From: Rotaria sp. Silwood1
Taxonomy: Eukaryota > Rotifera > Eurotatoria > Philodinida > Philodinidae
Direction of reading: 5' to 3'
Assembly (NCBI GenBank): GCA_905250075.1
Contig: CAJNOP010000057.1
Coordinates: 425,103-489,102 of the forward strand
DNA: 64,000 nucleotides
Shown here: positions 1-10,265 of the stretch, piece after piece
Layout: each line of letters opens with the position of its first letter
Numbering within the stretch: the first letter of the stretch is position 1
Position numbers and translations under genes: made by a program
Notes under the pieces: generated by a model
Databases searched by the model: none
Told to the model about the DNA's origin: nothing
Seen by the model: the letters and a program-made list of their open reading frames with translations, nothing else

Positions 1-1762
1 AACATACAAAGTTGTCTCTATACAAAAATTTTCAAAGCAATATCTCTAAAACTCATAGTTTGGAAGTGTTTGCAAACATTGAAAAAATAGAACTTTATCC
101 TTAATTTGAAATGCGTATAAAATCCATATAGTAACCTAGAGATCCAGACAAATTAGAATCAAAATAAAGCAAATCCTATGCTCATTTAAGTGAGTTCTAT
201 CTAGGCTCTAAAAGATATTCTTGATTGGAGATATATGGATATCAAGAGTCTGGAGATAACTGAAAAATCTTTTGTTGAACCTCAATTTTCTCAATAACTA
301 CATGTTAGAATTTCTCCAAAATGGTTTCTTTAGTTTCTTAAGATTTTTCACTTTTTAATTGTGATTAGTTTCTGTTGAAGTTTTGAAACAGGAACAAAGG
401 AGAAGTGTATCTATTAGTTCAGTTAAGGATGAAAAAATGAATCGCGATGAATAAAGAGAACACTTAGTTTTCAGAGAGAAGTTGTTGTATTTCAGCACAC
501 TGTAATTAGGTCATTGAGTGATAGTTGCGTGTGTCAAGGTATGGAGCTTGATAGAGCGAACAAATAACAGTCCACAATCAGACATTCAACTCGTTCAGAT
601 TTATGAGAAATTTAAATGATGTTCGAGGTCCAGGTGAATATTGGAATGTTACAGGCAATGCTTTTAAACCAAGTTCAATATCTTGTAGCATCGCTAATCA
701 TCAATCAGCTCGATATTCAACACCAGCATAATCATTGATTTTTACGTCATTTATTCCTAACATGTCTTTGTTATATTTGAGTTTCGATCGATTTTATGCA
801 AACATCAGAAAGTCTTCATCGAGAACAGTATTAGATTTCATTTTACATGGAATTGTTGTATTGTCGACTAGTAGTGAATCGTGGTAAGATTATATTCCTC
901 TTTGCTCGCAAGCTTTAAAACTTGTTTATAATCTCCTAGCATGACATACCAAATATAGGCCAATTAGAAGAGCGATAGCTCTTTTACTTGTTCTATAGAT
1001 GCGTCTGGTATAACAGTAGTCGGAATCGTGAACTTCATGGTATGTTTTCGTTTTCAGAAAGTATAGAACGCGGCTCATGTAAACAAAAACATTCGACGAT
1101 CATCTGCTCTAATTTTTTTCAAAAGGGTGACACTCGTAAAAATAGCATCTAATCAATCTACAGTGTTCTTCCCATGGCTGGTATAAACGGGCAATATGGT
1201 CTTAAAAAAGGAACAAAATGAGTATCGTAAACAATTAACATTGTATTTATGTAATGCATCACTAATTACCTAAGATTCCTAATTAAAATCGGCACTTTAA
1301 CAATGATATTCAGCAAACCTAATGCTACGGGGCTATGGATGTTTTCCTAAATTGTAGGCATCAGATCTCTTCGAATTCTACGAGGGGGAAGCTGATATTT
1401 TAAACACTGGTAGTTTCAATCAAGGTTTACTAAAGAAAAAATTTTGGAGAAATTTTGACATGTAGTTATCGAGAAAATCGAGGTTCAACAAAAGATTTTT
1501 CAGATACCTCCAGACTCTTGATACCCATATATCTCCAATCAAGAATATCTTTTAGAGCCTAGATAGAATTCACTTAAATGAGAATAAGGTTTGCTTTGTT
1601 TTGATTCTAATTTGTCAGTGTCTCCAGATTACTATATGGATTTTATAAGCAATTCAAATTAAGGATAAAGTTCCATTTTTTCAATGCTTGCAAACATTTC
1701 CAAACTATGAGTTTTAGAGATATTGCTCTGGAAATTTTTGTATAGAGACAACTTTTTATGTT
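1..1762. mobile_element. Long-armed foldback (terminal inverted repeat) element, non-coding
   Basis: Bases 1-334 and 1430-1762 are inverted copies of each other, with scattered mismatches and small indels. For example, the first 24 bases pair with 1739-1762, and 301-334 pair with 1430-1462. The roughly 1.1 kb between the arms has no reading frame resembling a transposase. The left arm starts at the window edge, so the element may extend further left. The structure suits a non-autonomous TIR or foldback DNA transposon. An old inverted duplication is the alternative. The arms have diverged, so the insertion is not fresh. Confidence 0.7.
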
Positions 1763-3169
1763 CTATCCAATGATAAAATTGAAGCTTCGAAAGAACGTTG
1801 TTGAAAAATAAAACAGACCAATTTTGGGGGCTAATTTTCGACAAAATCGACTTTTGAGCCTATCATATCAACGTTAGCGCGTAATTGAAATCGAAACGAA
1901 GTATGAATTTTTACATAACTCGATGAGATCTACAAAACTAACATGCTTAAATCTTGCCGGAAAAAAGTCGTGTATAAAGTGGACGGACCTGTGTGGAAGT
2001 ACCTATATATTTATTCCACTATTTACTCATTATTCATTTAAATTATTTAATTCTTTTCTCTAGTTGTTGTCAATTTTGATGTAGAATGATAATCCAGTAC
2101 AATATTCATATCTGTGATGCAATTAAAAAATAATTGTATTCAGTGATTTTTATCTTCTACATATAATTCATTCGCTATCCGAGTTATTATCGAACAATAT
2201 ATTGGTTATATATTCACAATAAAAAGCTTTATTAAATAAATTTCATATTCGAGTTTGAATTTTTTTTTGTACAAATTTATCGAGCAAAATATAGATTCTT
2301 GACGTAGGGTCGAGCAATACTTATTTTCTGAATTATTTAATTATTTTTCTAACAAATACTGATCAACGTTTTTCATCTATGAAGTTTCGTAAGCACAACT
2401 TATATTGCACTTATTCCCGTATATTATGTTGGTATATTCATTTTCTATGTCTTGTACAAATGAATGACAGTTATGTTGAATTCAGTTTTCTTCATATGAT
2501 ACGCTTAAATGATTGAGAAATAAAACTTTGGTCACATGTACAGTCTTTTTTTGGACTGATACTCATAGCTCTTGAAGGTAGCTATAAGGTGAGAATTATT
2601 TCAGAGAGAACTTTGATAAAATTGATGAAGCAAAATGATAGATCGATTCTTTAGTATGGACATTTCGGATGTTTACGTTGACGGATATGTTTTGTGGGTT
2701 TTTTATATTGATTTCTCTTTTGTATTTGATTGAAAAACTGAATTAATGAAGCATTAATTATTGATTTTTTGAATCACCGATTTCTCGAATCGAGTGAGCA
2801 AGGTGTTTATTTGATAGATCTTGTCGAGTCGCATGGAGAGAACACTTCTGAGTGAATCGTGATATATTTTTCGCAATTTTGTATAGTTTTTGATGATGTT
2901 TTGATGATATTTCGATTTTCGTAAGGAATGAGAGGTTTGTTTCAAACAAAGGAGGTGTGCATCTGGTGGAGCTCATCAAGTTTTACTTGAAGAGCAGCAG
3001 TTAATCGTGAATCCTAACCTAAGATATCCTAAATATTTAAACTCGAATCTTTTGTCTGTTTAACTGGTTATATTTGTAATGGTGAAATTTTCTTTTTATG
3101 TCCTATGTATGTGTTTTTTTATTGAAATTTAAATGTCTTTCTCTTGAGTTATCCATTATAAAATTTGTT
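1763..3169. other. Intergenic, no gene seen
   Basis: AT-rich sequence between the foldback element and the 3' end of the acetylcholine receptor gene. Two short open frames near 2754-2979 on the minus strand overlap each other in different frames. Neither has a recognisable domain or splice context, so I do not call a gene. Confidence 0.5.
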
Positions 3170-6100
3170 TTATGATTGAATGTTTGAAAGTAGTTGTTGA
3201 TTTGATAAACTCCGGAAATAGTCGGCACCACATTTTTGCATCCATCGAGAATTGTTTATAGGTGGATAATATAAGTAACATGTTGGATCGATAGGTGTTT
3301 TGAACTCATCTGATGGTGGAGATTTGAATAATGATCCAAATGTACCCATTACACTAACAGATACAAATATTATAAGAAAAAGTCGATCGAAAACTAAAGC
3401 AATAAAACGCCATTCTTCAGCGATCTAAATATAATAACAGAAAATACATAAAATTAGCAATGATACTAGAATTCATAGAAACATGAAATGAAATTTGTTT
3501 AATAGCTGAAGAGTTTAAGTATGATTTATAATATTGTACATGAAATCTTATCGAATTGACGATTGTTTGAATAAATCTTTTTTTTGGCTTTTATAGGATT
3601 CATATGACTATTTTTACTTTCTTTTTTTATCCAAAGCAATAGAGCTTCTTTGAAAATAAGTGATGCGGAAATATATATCACTGTTAGATGCTGTTCAATT
3701 TCATATTAAGACTACGAGTAAGTTTTGGTGAGATTCAGAAACATTTAAACTATTGAAACTCATGACCTCTTGTGAAAAAGTTATAACCACTGTAATGAAA
3801 TTTTCACTGATAGTAATACATTCCTAAAAAAAACTCAAAACAAAGAAATTTGACTTATGATTTTTTTGTACAGACACGTTTGTTCGTCCTGAAAGTTTCA
3901 ATGAAAATGAACATGTCTTTCTCGAAATAGTCAATTGCGATAACCACTGAGAATTTACTATAGGAGAACACATTAGTTGAGTCTACTTTGAAATTGAATA
4001 CTGCAAGAAAATAGACGTTCATTTTCATTGAAACTTTCAGCACTATGAAGTTTGCTAATGAACAAAAATTTCTGTCAACATTTTCATTTTATTTTCATCG
4101 ATTTCTCATTTTAGCATGTGCCCAATCAAGTTTTCTATTCTTAGTTATTATCCTTGCACCAGGTCCAAGAATACGATGTCAAAGATGACATTTTCCGTCT
4201 TATTAAGAATGTAGTTCCTGTGGATATTTTATATCGATCATGATCAGTTTGTTGTTTGCTCTATCCACAGTTGTAGTCGACCTTCATCAACACCAAACAA
4301 AAGTTTTGAAAATCGTCGAAAATTCGCCTTTTTTATACTTTTTTTTTCATCAATTCCAACTGATTTTAAGACTTGTATTTTGTATTAGACAAAAGCTACG
4401 AATCGGTTCGAAAGGAGCGTCCAAAATTGATCACAATTGACATGAAGAACCGGTAAGAGTTCGATAATTCTCAATACTAGCTACATGTTTTTTTTGCAAA
4501 AAGAACTAAAACCAATTCCTTGAATTTCTCACCAAAGTTTAGAATATTTACAACGTTAAGAATTATCGAACTCCTTGTGATTCTTTACATTAACTGTAAT
4601 CAGTCTTGATCCGATGCTATTTTTAGCTTTTGTCTCATGTAAAACACAAGTCTCAAAATCAATAGGAATCGATCAATGCCAAAACCTTTGTTTTGCGTTT
4701 AATAAATTTCAACTACAGCTTCGAATCTTTGACATTATGTTCTAGAAATTCATGTATTCCTATTAGTTACCTGTAATTGAAATCAAAATTCAATTGACTC
4801 TTCAAGCATGAAGTTAAATATATGACGAGAAAAAAATGTTTTCTCGTACTTCAATCATGAACTACAAATCGATATGATAACCGAAACTTACTTCTTTTTC
4901 ATTTTGAGCATTTTCAATTTGTTCTGCAATATAAGCAATATGATCAGCTGTTATTCTAGCAATATGTCTTCGTTGATCATTTTTCCATGGAAATGTTGAT
5001 GATTGATTATCAATATTTTCAGAAGAATTTGATTTTACATATACATATCTTGGTGGTATAGGTGGTCGCTCCATAAATAAAATTTTTGGTAAATAAACTA
5101 AAAGAAGCTTTCTAATTAAAGGGGACATGTGTGATGTTGAATGACGACGAAAATGTACATTTAATGTTATGATTGTTATTATAATCGATAAATTAACAAT
5201 AACAATTGTAAATAATAAATATTTACCAAGTAATGGGATAACTAATGATGTTGGTGGAATAAGTTCAATAAGTAATAAATAAAATACAAGTAAAGCAACA
5301 AGAATAGAAATAGATAATGTTATTTTCTTTTTACTGTCCGATGGTAAAAGAAAAACTAGTACAGCAAGCACAGATATATTAACGCATGGCACTATTAAAT
5401 TAACTATATAAAATAATGGCTTTCGTCGTACAGTACATGTAAATGTTAAATCAAGAAAAACTTCAACACAACATGCATATAATTTTTCATGACGAATAGC
5501 TCGAAGATCTTAAAAGAGTTTATTACAAAAAAAAAATAAAAATATATTTATATGAATTATCATACTTAAAATTTCCCATTCAATAGATGGAGTATAATCT
5601 TCAAGGTCCCAACCACGTTCAAGAACAGACGATTCATTATTAGTTAAAAATTGTAAATTAACAAGTGAACCCTAAAAAGCAAAATAAAATAAATTTTTAG
5701 TTAAAATAAATTTTCTTTTATATATTTACATGATATGACCATGTACCAAATTTAAGTGTACAATTTTGTCTATCAAATGGATAATATTGAATATCAATAA
5801 AACAATAAGATTTATAAACCATTGGAGGATTCTATTTAATGAAAATTAGGTTTTTTTCATTTAAAAAAAAGCAAAAAAACAAGAAATAATATCGAATATC
5901 AACGAACCCATTGTACAACTCCATCATATCGGACTTGTACTTTTGATCTTGTTGTAATTTGATAATCACCATCAGCATCTGACATGAAAGGTAACAAGAT
6001 TTTGATTATCTATTTAAATAATAATATCTGATTTACTATTATAGAGAACAAGATCAGGTTTCCAGATTAATTCACTAGGAAGTTGTATGTATTCTACACC

Positions 6101-6813
6101 ATCAAATTCTTCTGGTGACCATATAAAACTGAAATCTTGCCATTCCTAGATAATATATCAAAGATATTAAATTTAAAGAAAGGTACTAAGTGACTTACAT
6201 GAAGTACGTAGACATGTGTCTGCATTAATTGATTTTTTTCATCCTGAACGAAATTGGTAAACTATAGATTATTCATGTGTGTTTTGCTTTTCTTATTAGT
6301 GTTAGAAGATTAGGTACTATTGCTAATCTTATCAATAGTCATGTACTGGTTGACAGATGGGCTCTTTCATCTTGTTTATTCGTTACTTGAATTGAGACAT
6401 GTATATGTATACATCCACGCCTTTTCTCTATACTTACAATTTTTCTACTGACAACAGGAAACAAGTACATCCCTATAAATTATATCCTTTCCTTTGTTGC
6501 AACTCAATTTTATGATGCCAATACATATATACAAGAAAAAACTGAGTGATCGATTATTTCATATATATACATACAACATCAGCTATTTGAATAAGTTTAA
6601 GACCGATTTTGACGTTAACAAGATCAGAATTATTTCTTACAGGACGAACATTTTTATTATAATTTGACATCAAATGATGATAAAGTTCATTAGCTTTTTG
6701 ACAATGAACTAAAATAGAATACAATTGATTATTCGTGATGTTTCAATTATTTAATTACCTAAGGTTAATACGATATTAAATAAAATAAATGAATACAAAA
6801 AATATTGCTTCAT
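3170..6813 (-). CDS. Nicotinic acetylcholine receptor alpha-type subunit (Cys-loop channel), 9 exons, 497 aa
   Basis: Exons on the minus strand: 6813-6759, 6708-6575, 6243-6199, 6145-6037, 5978-5908, 5831-5730, 5671-5566, 5508-4892 and 3424-3170. All junctions are GT..AG and in phase. Residues 1-18 form a signal peptide. The extracellular domain has the ligand-site Trp/Tyr residues ([12 protein letters not shown] at about 168), a Cys-loop C148-C162 with exactly 13 residues between, and adjacent cysteines C220-C221 (YACC), which mark alpha-type subunits. TM1 is about 239-262, TM2 270-289, TM3 follows, and TM4 is encoded by the last exon. The length is normal for the family. Pore oddities: the Gly-Glu before TM2 is Lys-Lys (267-268), and the 9' leucine is valine (278). 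The role is a ligand-gated ion channel subunit of the plasma membrane. The last intron (3425-4891) carries two foldback repeats. The ATG directly follows an AG, a possible trans-splice site. Confidence 0.93.
3889..4040. repeat. Short foldback in the last nAChR intron
   Basis: Bases 3889-3912 and 4017-4040 are a perfect 24-bp inverted repeat, with a roughly 100-bp spacer. The arm core CTGAAAGTTTCA recurs, with variation, in inverted repeats inside two ubinuclein introns (near 14495 and 18190). This suggests a small dispersed MITE-like family. Confidence 0.7.
4165..4745. repeat. Second, older foldback in the same nAChR intron
   Basis: Bases about 4165-4475 and 4550-4745 read as diverged inverted copies. 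A clear stretch is the 'acaaaagctacgaatcggtt' side near 4390 against the matching side near 4610-4640. The inner ends around 4460 and 4560 share a GTTCGATAATTCT-like arm. The arms are imperfect. I read it as a decayed hairpin element rather than coding sequence. Confidence 0.5.
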
Positions 6814-7528
6814 CTTGAATGAACAACAACAACAACAAGTACTTTAATAATGAATGGTATCATTTGTGTTTCGATGAATCCAGCTGTGGCAATGACCTCG
6901 TAGTTTTTTTTTCTATAGATTATAATGACGAATAATTGATAATGATCAACTTTGTAATAGTCATTTTCTCTTTTTTTCTTTCCATTTGGTTTATATAGTC
7001 TCGAATCGAAGCACAAAAAAATGCAGTTCGTATGAGAAAGAGAGGCGAAGAAGAAGAAGAAAAAAAGAAGAGAGCAGATAGAGACGAAAGAAAGCGAGAT
7101 GAAAGACACTCTTGTCATCAACTATAATATTGATGACAAGAAAAAAAAGCAACGTATACAGATAGAGAACGAGTGATGACAATTCCAAAATAAGCAGAAG
7201 AAATAGCATCCCTTCGTGCATATAGTTTGTTGACTAAATTAGTCATGCAAATATTGAGAAGGAAATGTTTGCCAATGGGAATACTCAATTGTCCATGGAT
7301 TTATTATACGAGAAAGAAATCAAATTGAAGATATTGTAACCTTTCAATCTGATTTAATTTTCTCATCACTTATCATATTCTTGTATCTCAAAGTAAACCC
7401 TTGAATAATAATGAAACTATTAGCAGAAAAAAAAAATCATATCCAGAAAAATTTTAATTAGTTGTTTTGATACAAATTTTTGTGTTACATTCTTTCTTAT
7501 ATTCCAAATATTTTGTTTATTACATTAA
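6814..7528. other. Intergenic, upstream of the nAChR gene
   Basis: No gene is visible. The stretch contains purine-rich runs (about 7030-7110) that create spurious open frames on the minus strand. It should contain the promoter of the receptor gene, but I see no specific motif. Confidence 0.4.
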
Positions 7529-7890
7529 TTAAGATGTGACAGAACCATCTGTTTCAATTGATAATTTTTTTTTATTAGTGCATGTTTCATGACGATGGGG
7601 GGTACTAAACGAATCATTGTCTAATATTGATGCTTCCTTATTTCTTCGTATTTATCTCAATCATGCTTGTTCATTTGCATTTATTGATGCACGAACACTT
7701 TGAAAAGTCTTATTTTCATTTAATCAAAATAATTTAACAGACAATGAAAATAACTCTAGAAACTTATTGGTATATCGTTAATGGTAAAACCGAAGTACAT
7801 CATGGAAAATAGCAAAATTTTCTCTATCAATAAGACGAACAGCTGTATGTCTTTTTTATCGATTATGATAAGAGATACTCTTGAGTTCTA
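7529..7890 (-). pseudogene. Possible decayed gene or unassigned C-terminal exon
   Basis: Reading the minus strand, about 7635-7529 gives a coding-like tail (segments such as ILDNDSFSTPHRHET and SIETDGSVTS, then TAA). Upstream, near 7830-7770, is a segment including RLIDRENFAIFHDVL, interrupted by stops and without a clean join. The composition looks coding, but no family is recognised. It could be a pseudogene remnant or the end of a gene whose other exons I could not find. Confidence 0.25.
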
Positions 7891-8006
7891 ACTGATAAAA
7901 TACAATTTTAAATAAGTATACTCGTTACAATATGAACGGAAGCTTTATATCAATATTCAAAATATCGTTTTATTGTATAAATTAATTTAAAAAAAGATAT
8001 GAACAA

Positions 8007-9004
8007 TTAAAACCAATGAGATTGGATACAATCAGTACGAAATTCTAGTTCACAAATCCAACACCATGTCATACCACAACGTGTACAAGATATTGCATTG
8101 CAACCACCTATGTATCAAATAATAAATATTTTATTTCAATAATTAAATTATCAGCTTTTTTTACGAACCATCTTTTTCAGTATTTACGGAACATCTTGGA
8201 CATTTTTTGAAAGTACCTAATGATGATTCACGCTGACGACCAAATAATTGATTCCAAAACTAGTAAAATACCATAAAACTATAATGCGTATTTCTAAGAA
8301 TCATCTTACTGAAAATGCTTGATTATTATTTTGTCTATCATCTTGACATGGACAAGTTCGAATTGTATCATCTTGCCAAAGCCTTTTACAACTTCGACAA
8401 AATGTTTTCTAAAATAAAAATTTTAAAAAATTGAAATCAAATAAATATATCTTTTATCTTACTCCACAACCAATAGGTAATGGACAAAGTATTTTTAAAT
8501 TATTTTCATCAAATATAAGTCCACAACCACAAGATGGAGCTGGACAAATAACTCCTTGATGATACAATACATATTCTTCAGCACCAAATGTTTTATATCG
8601 TTCATACTAATAATAAATAATAATTTTAAATCTATGTATATTTATTTTGAATATACATACATTTGATTTATCCATTAAACGAAAAATATGTAATTCATGA
8701 AGAAGTGTATTTGGACAACCACATGGACATCCAAGACTATATCCAATATTTGAATCATATTTAAATTGACGACTATTAAGTTTTGTTATAGCATATTGTT
8801 TAAAACATGAAAGACATACATGATGATTACAATCGAATACAATAGTTAAATTACTTTTAAAAGAAAAATATTTAGATAAATTTAAAGTTTCATTTAATTT
8901 ACTTACTTATCATATAAACAAATACAACATTCATGTTCAGTTTCATTGTCTTTTATTATTGATGATAAATGTACATCTGAAGTGCTACTGACTTGACAGG
9001 CCAT
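8007..9004 (-). CDS. PRKN: Parkin-like RBR E3 ubiquitin ligase, RING1-IBR-RING2 only, 6 exons, 241 aa
   Basis: Exons on the minus strand: 9004-8907, 8853-8661, 8606-8463, 8408-8310, 8259-8169 and 8107-8007. All joins are GT..AG and in phase. RING1 opens with a CCIC knuckle and continues through CNHHVCLSC, KLNSRQF and GYSLGCPCGCPN, close to parkin. GAEEYVLY, ICPAPSCGCGL and TFCRSCK mark the IBR. KCPRC, EKDGGC and the C-terminal SHWF mark RING2. Parkin carries ubiquitin from E2 enzymes to mitochondrial and other substrates through the RING2 cysteine, here C211. Two oddities stand out. The usual N-terminal Ubl and RING0 are absent (241 aa against 465 aa in human). The residues matching human H433 and E444 are Ala213 and Thr222. 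The chosen ATG lies 2 bases after an AG. No convincing upstream exon was found, but one cannot be excluded. Confidence 0.88.
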
Positions 9005-10265
9005 TACTTGTTGAATATATTCAATTTCATTTCTTATTGTTGAAATACGTATTGACCTCGTGCTTGTTTTTTGCTTACATCAGAAACGATAAATCCTATT
9101 GGCCATTGTGATTCTACCATTGCAAATTCTATTCGCAAGACGACGCTATCAATTTGTTCGATTTGTTTAATATATAATAAACAGAAGATAATTGACCCTC
9201 TAGGCATTAACCTTTAAGTTTTACATACAAAATAATCAATAATAGATAGATTTCATGATAATTTAGATCTGATTGACTTTCAAGGAAGAGTTTCTATATT
9301 AAGAATATATAACTGAAGGCACAAAAAAAAATAATTACTTTGCTTCTTTCCAATGGTTAATGGTTGTTAGTGTAATAATAGAGTATATTCTTAATGTTAA
9401 ATTACTGAGCATATGCTTTATTCATTAATATATCCTGTTAAGAATACAGTTCATTGTGTAGAAAATAATAAGATATAATTACAAAAAGCTTGTTAGCGCA
9501 GCTCCTTTGGAGCTGAAATGTGGAACTCACGTATATCCTGCAAGCTTGTTATTTTAATGCATCATTTGTAAACTGAAAAATAGTTTTTTTTCAAATAATT
9601 ATGAAAGCATTGAAATATTCTATAGCAGTCGAACTCATATTCTTCATACTGTTCAAGTAGTTTTTTTTTATTGTTAAATAAATCTGAAGCCTTTTGTGCG
9701 CGGTTGCTGAGATCTGTAATGGGTAGGAAAAGCCGCAAAAACTTGAACTTAAAACTTACACTCATTATTTTCTTCGAAAATATACGTAAGTTTCACAAAA
9801 CAGATCAATAGAAACTTAAAATATCGATCTAGAGATAGAGTTCGAAATGATTATAAATTACTTACAAGAAAAAGTGATAAATATTTTTTATGATGCTTTC
9901 TTACTGACTTACTCATTACATCTTTTATGAAACTCTGAACAATAAACTTCACTAGAGTACAATATTTTCAAAGCCAAGATATTGATTTACACGTCAAACG
10001 TTCTATCCATGTTCACTTCTATTGCAATAATTTAAGTGCACATTTGTAGATAAGAACTAAATTATTAAGGTTTAATTTGTTCTGACTATAACGTCATTGT
10101 GAGACTTCAATCAAGAAAATAAACTCAACAAAGCATACGCATTTGCGAAATTTAATATCTCATAGAACAACTGTTCCATCTCTTCTTTTTCTTTTTATCA
10201 AAATATAATACTGTCGAAAAATTTTCTTTTCTTCTTTATTTAATAAAACAAAACAAAAACAAGCT
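9005..10265. other. Intergenic between divergent genes (parkin and the WSC/lectin-like receptor)
   Basis: About 1.26 kb that should hold both promoters. Around 9765-9562 on the minus strand a frame reads coding-like after an ACAG acceptor (DLSNRAQKASDLF, then QYEEYEFDCYRIF) and ends in TGA at 9562. I could not link it to parkin or to a known family. The stretch about 9170-9055 on the minus strand is also open, with WPIGFIVSD before a GTAAGC, and could be a missed exon. Confidence 0.35.
9486..9551. repeat. Tiny hairpin insert flanked by 10-bp direct repeats
   Basis: AAGCTTGTTA occurs at 9486-9495 and again at 9542-9551. Between them lies a 46-bp segment that begins with a perfect small stem (CAGCTCC, loop TTT, GGAGCTG). 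This could be a target-site duplication around a very small insertion, or filler DNA from break repair. Confidence 0.4.
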
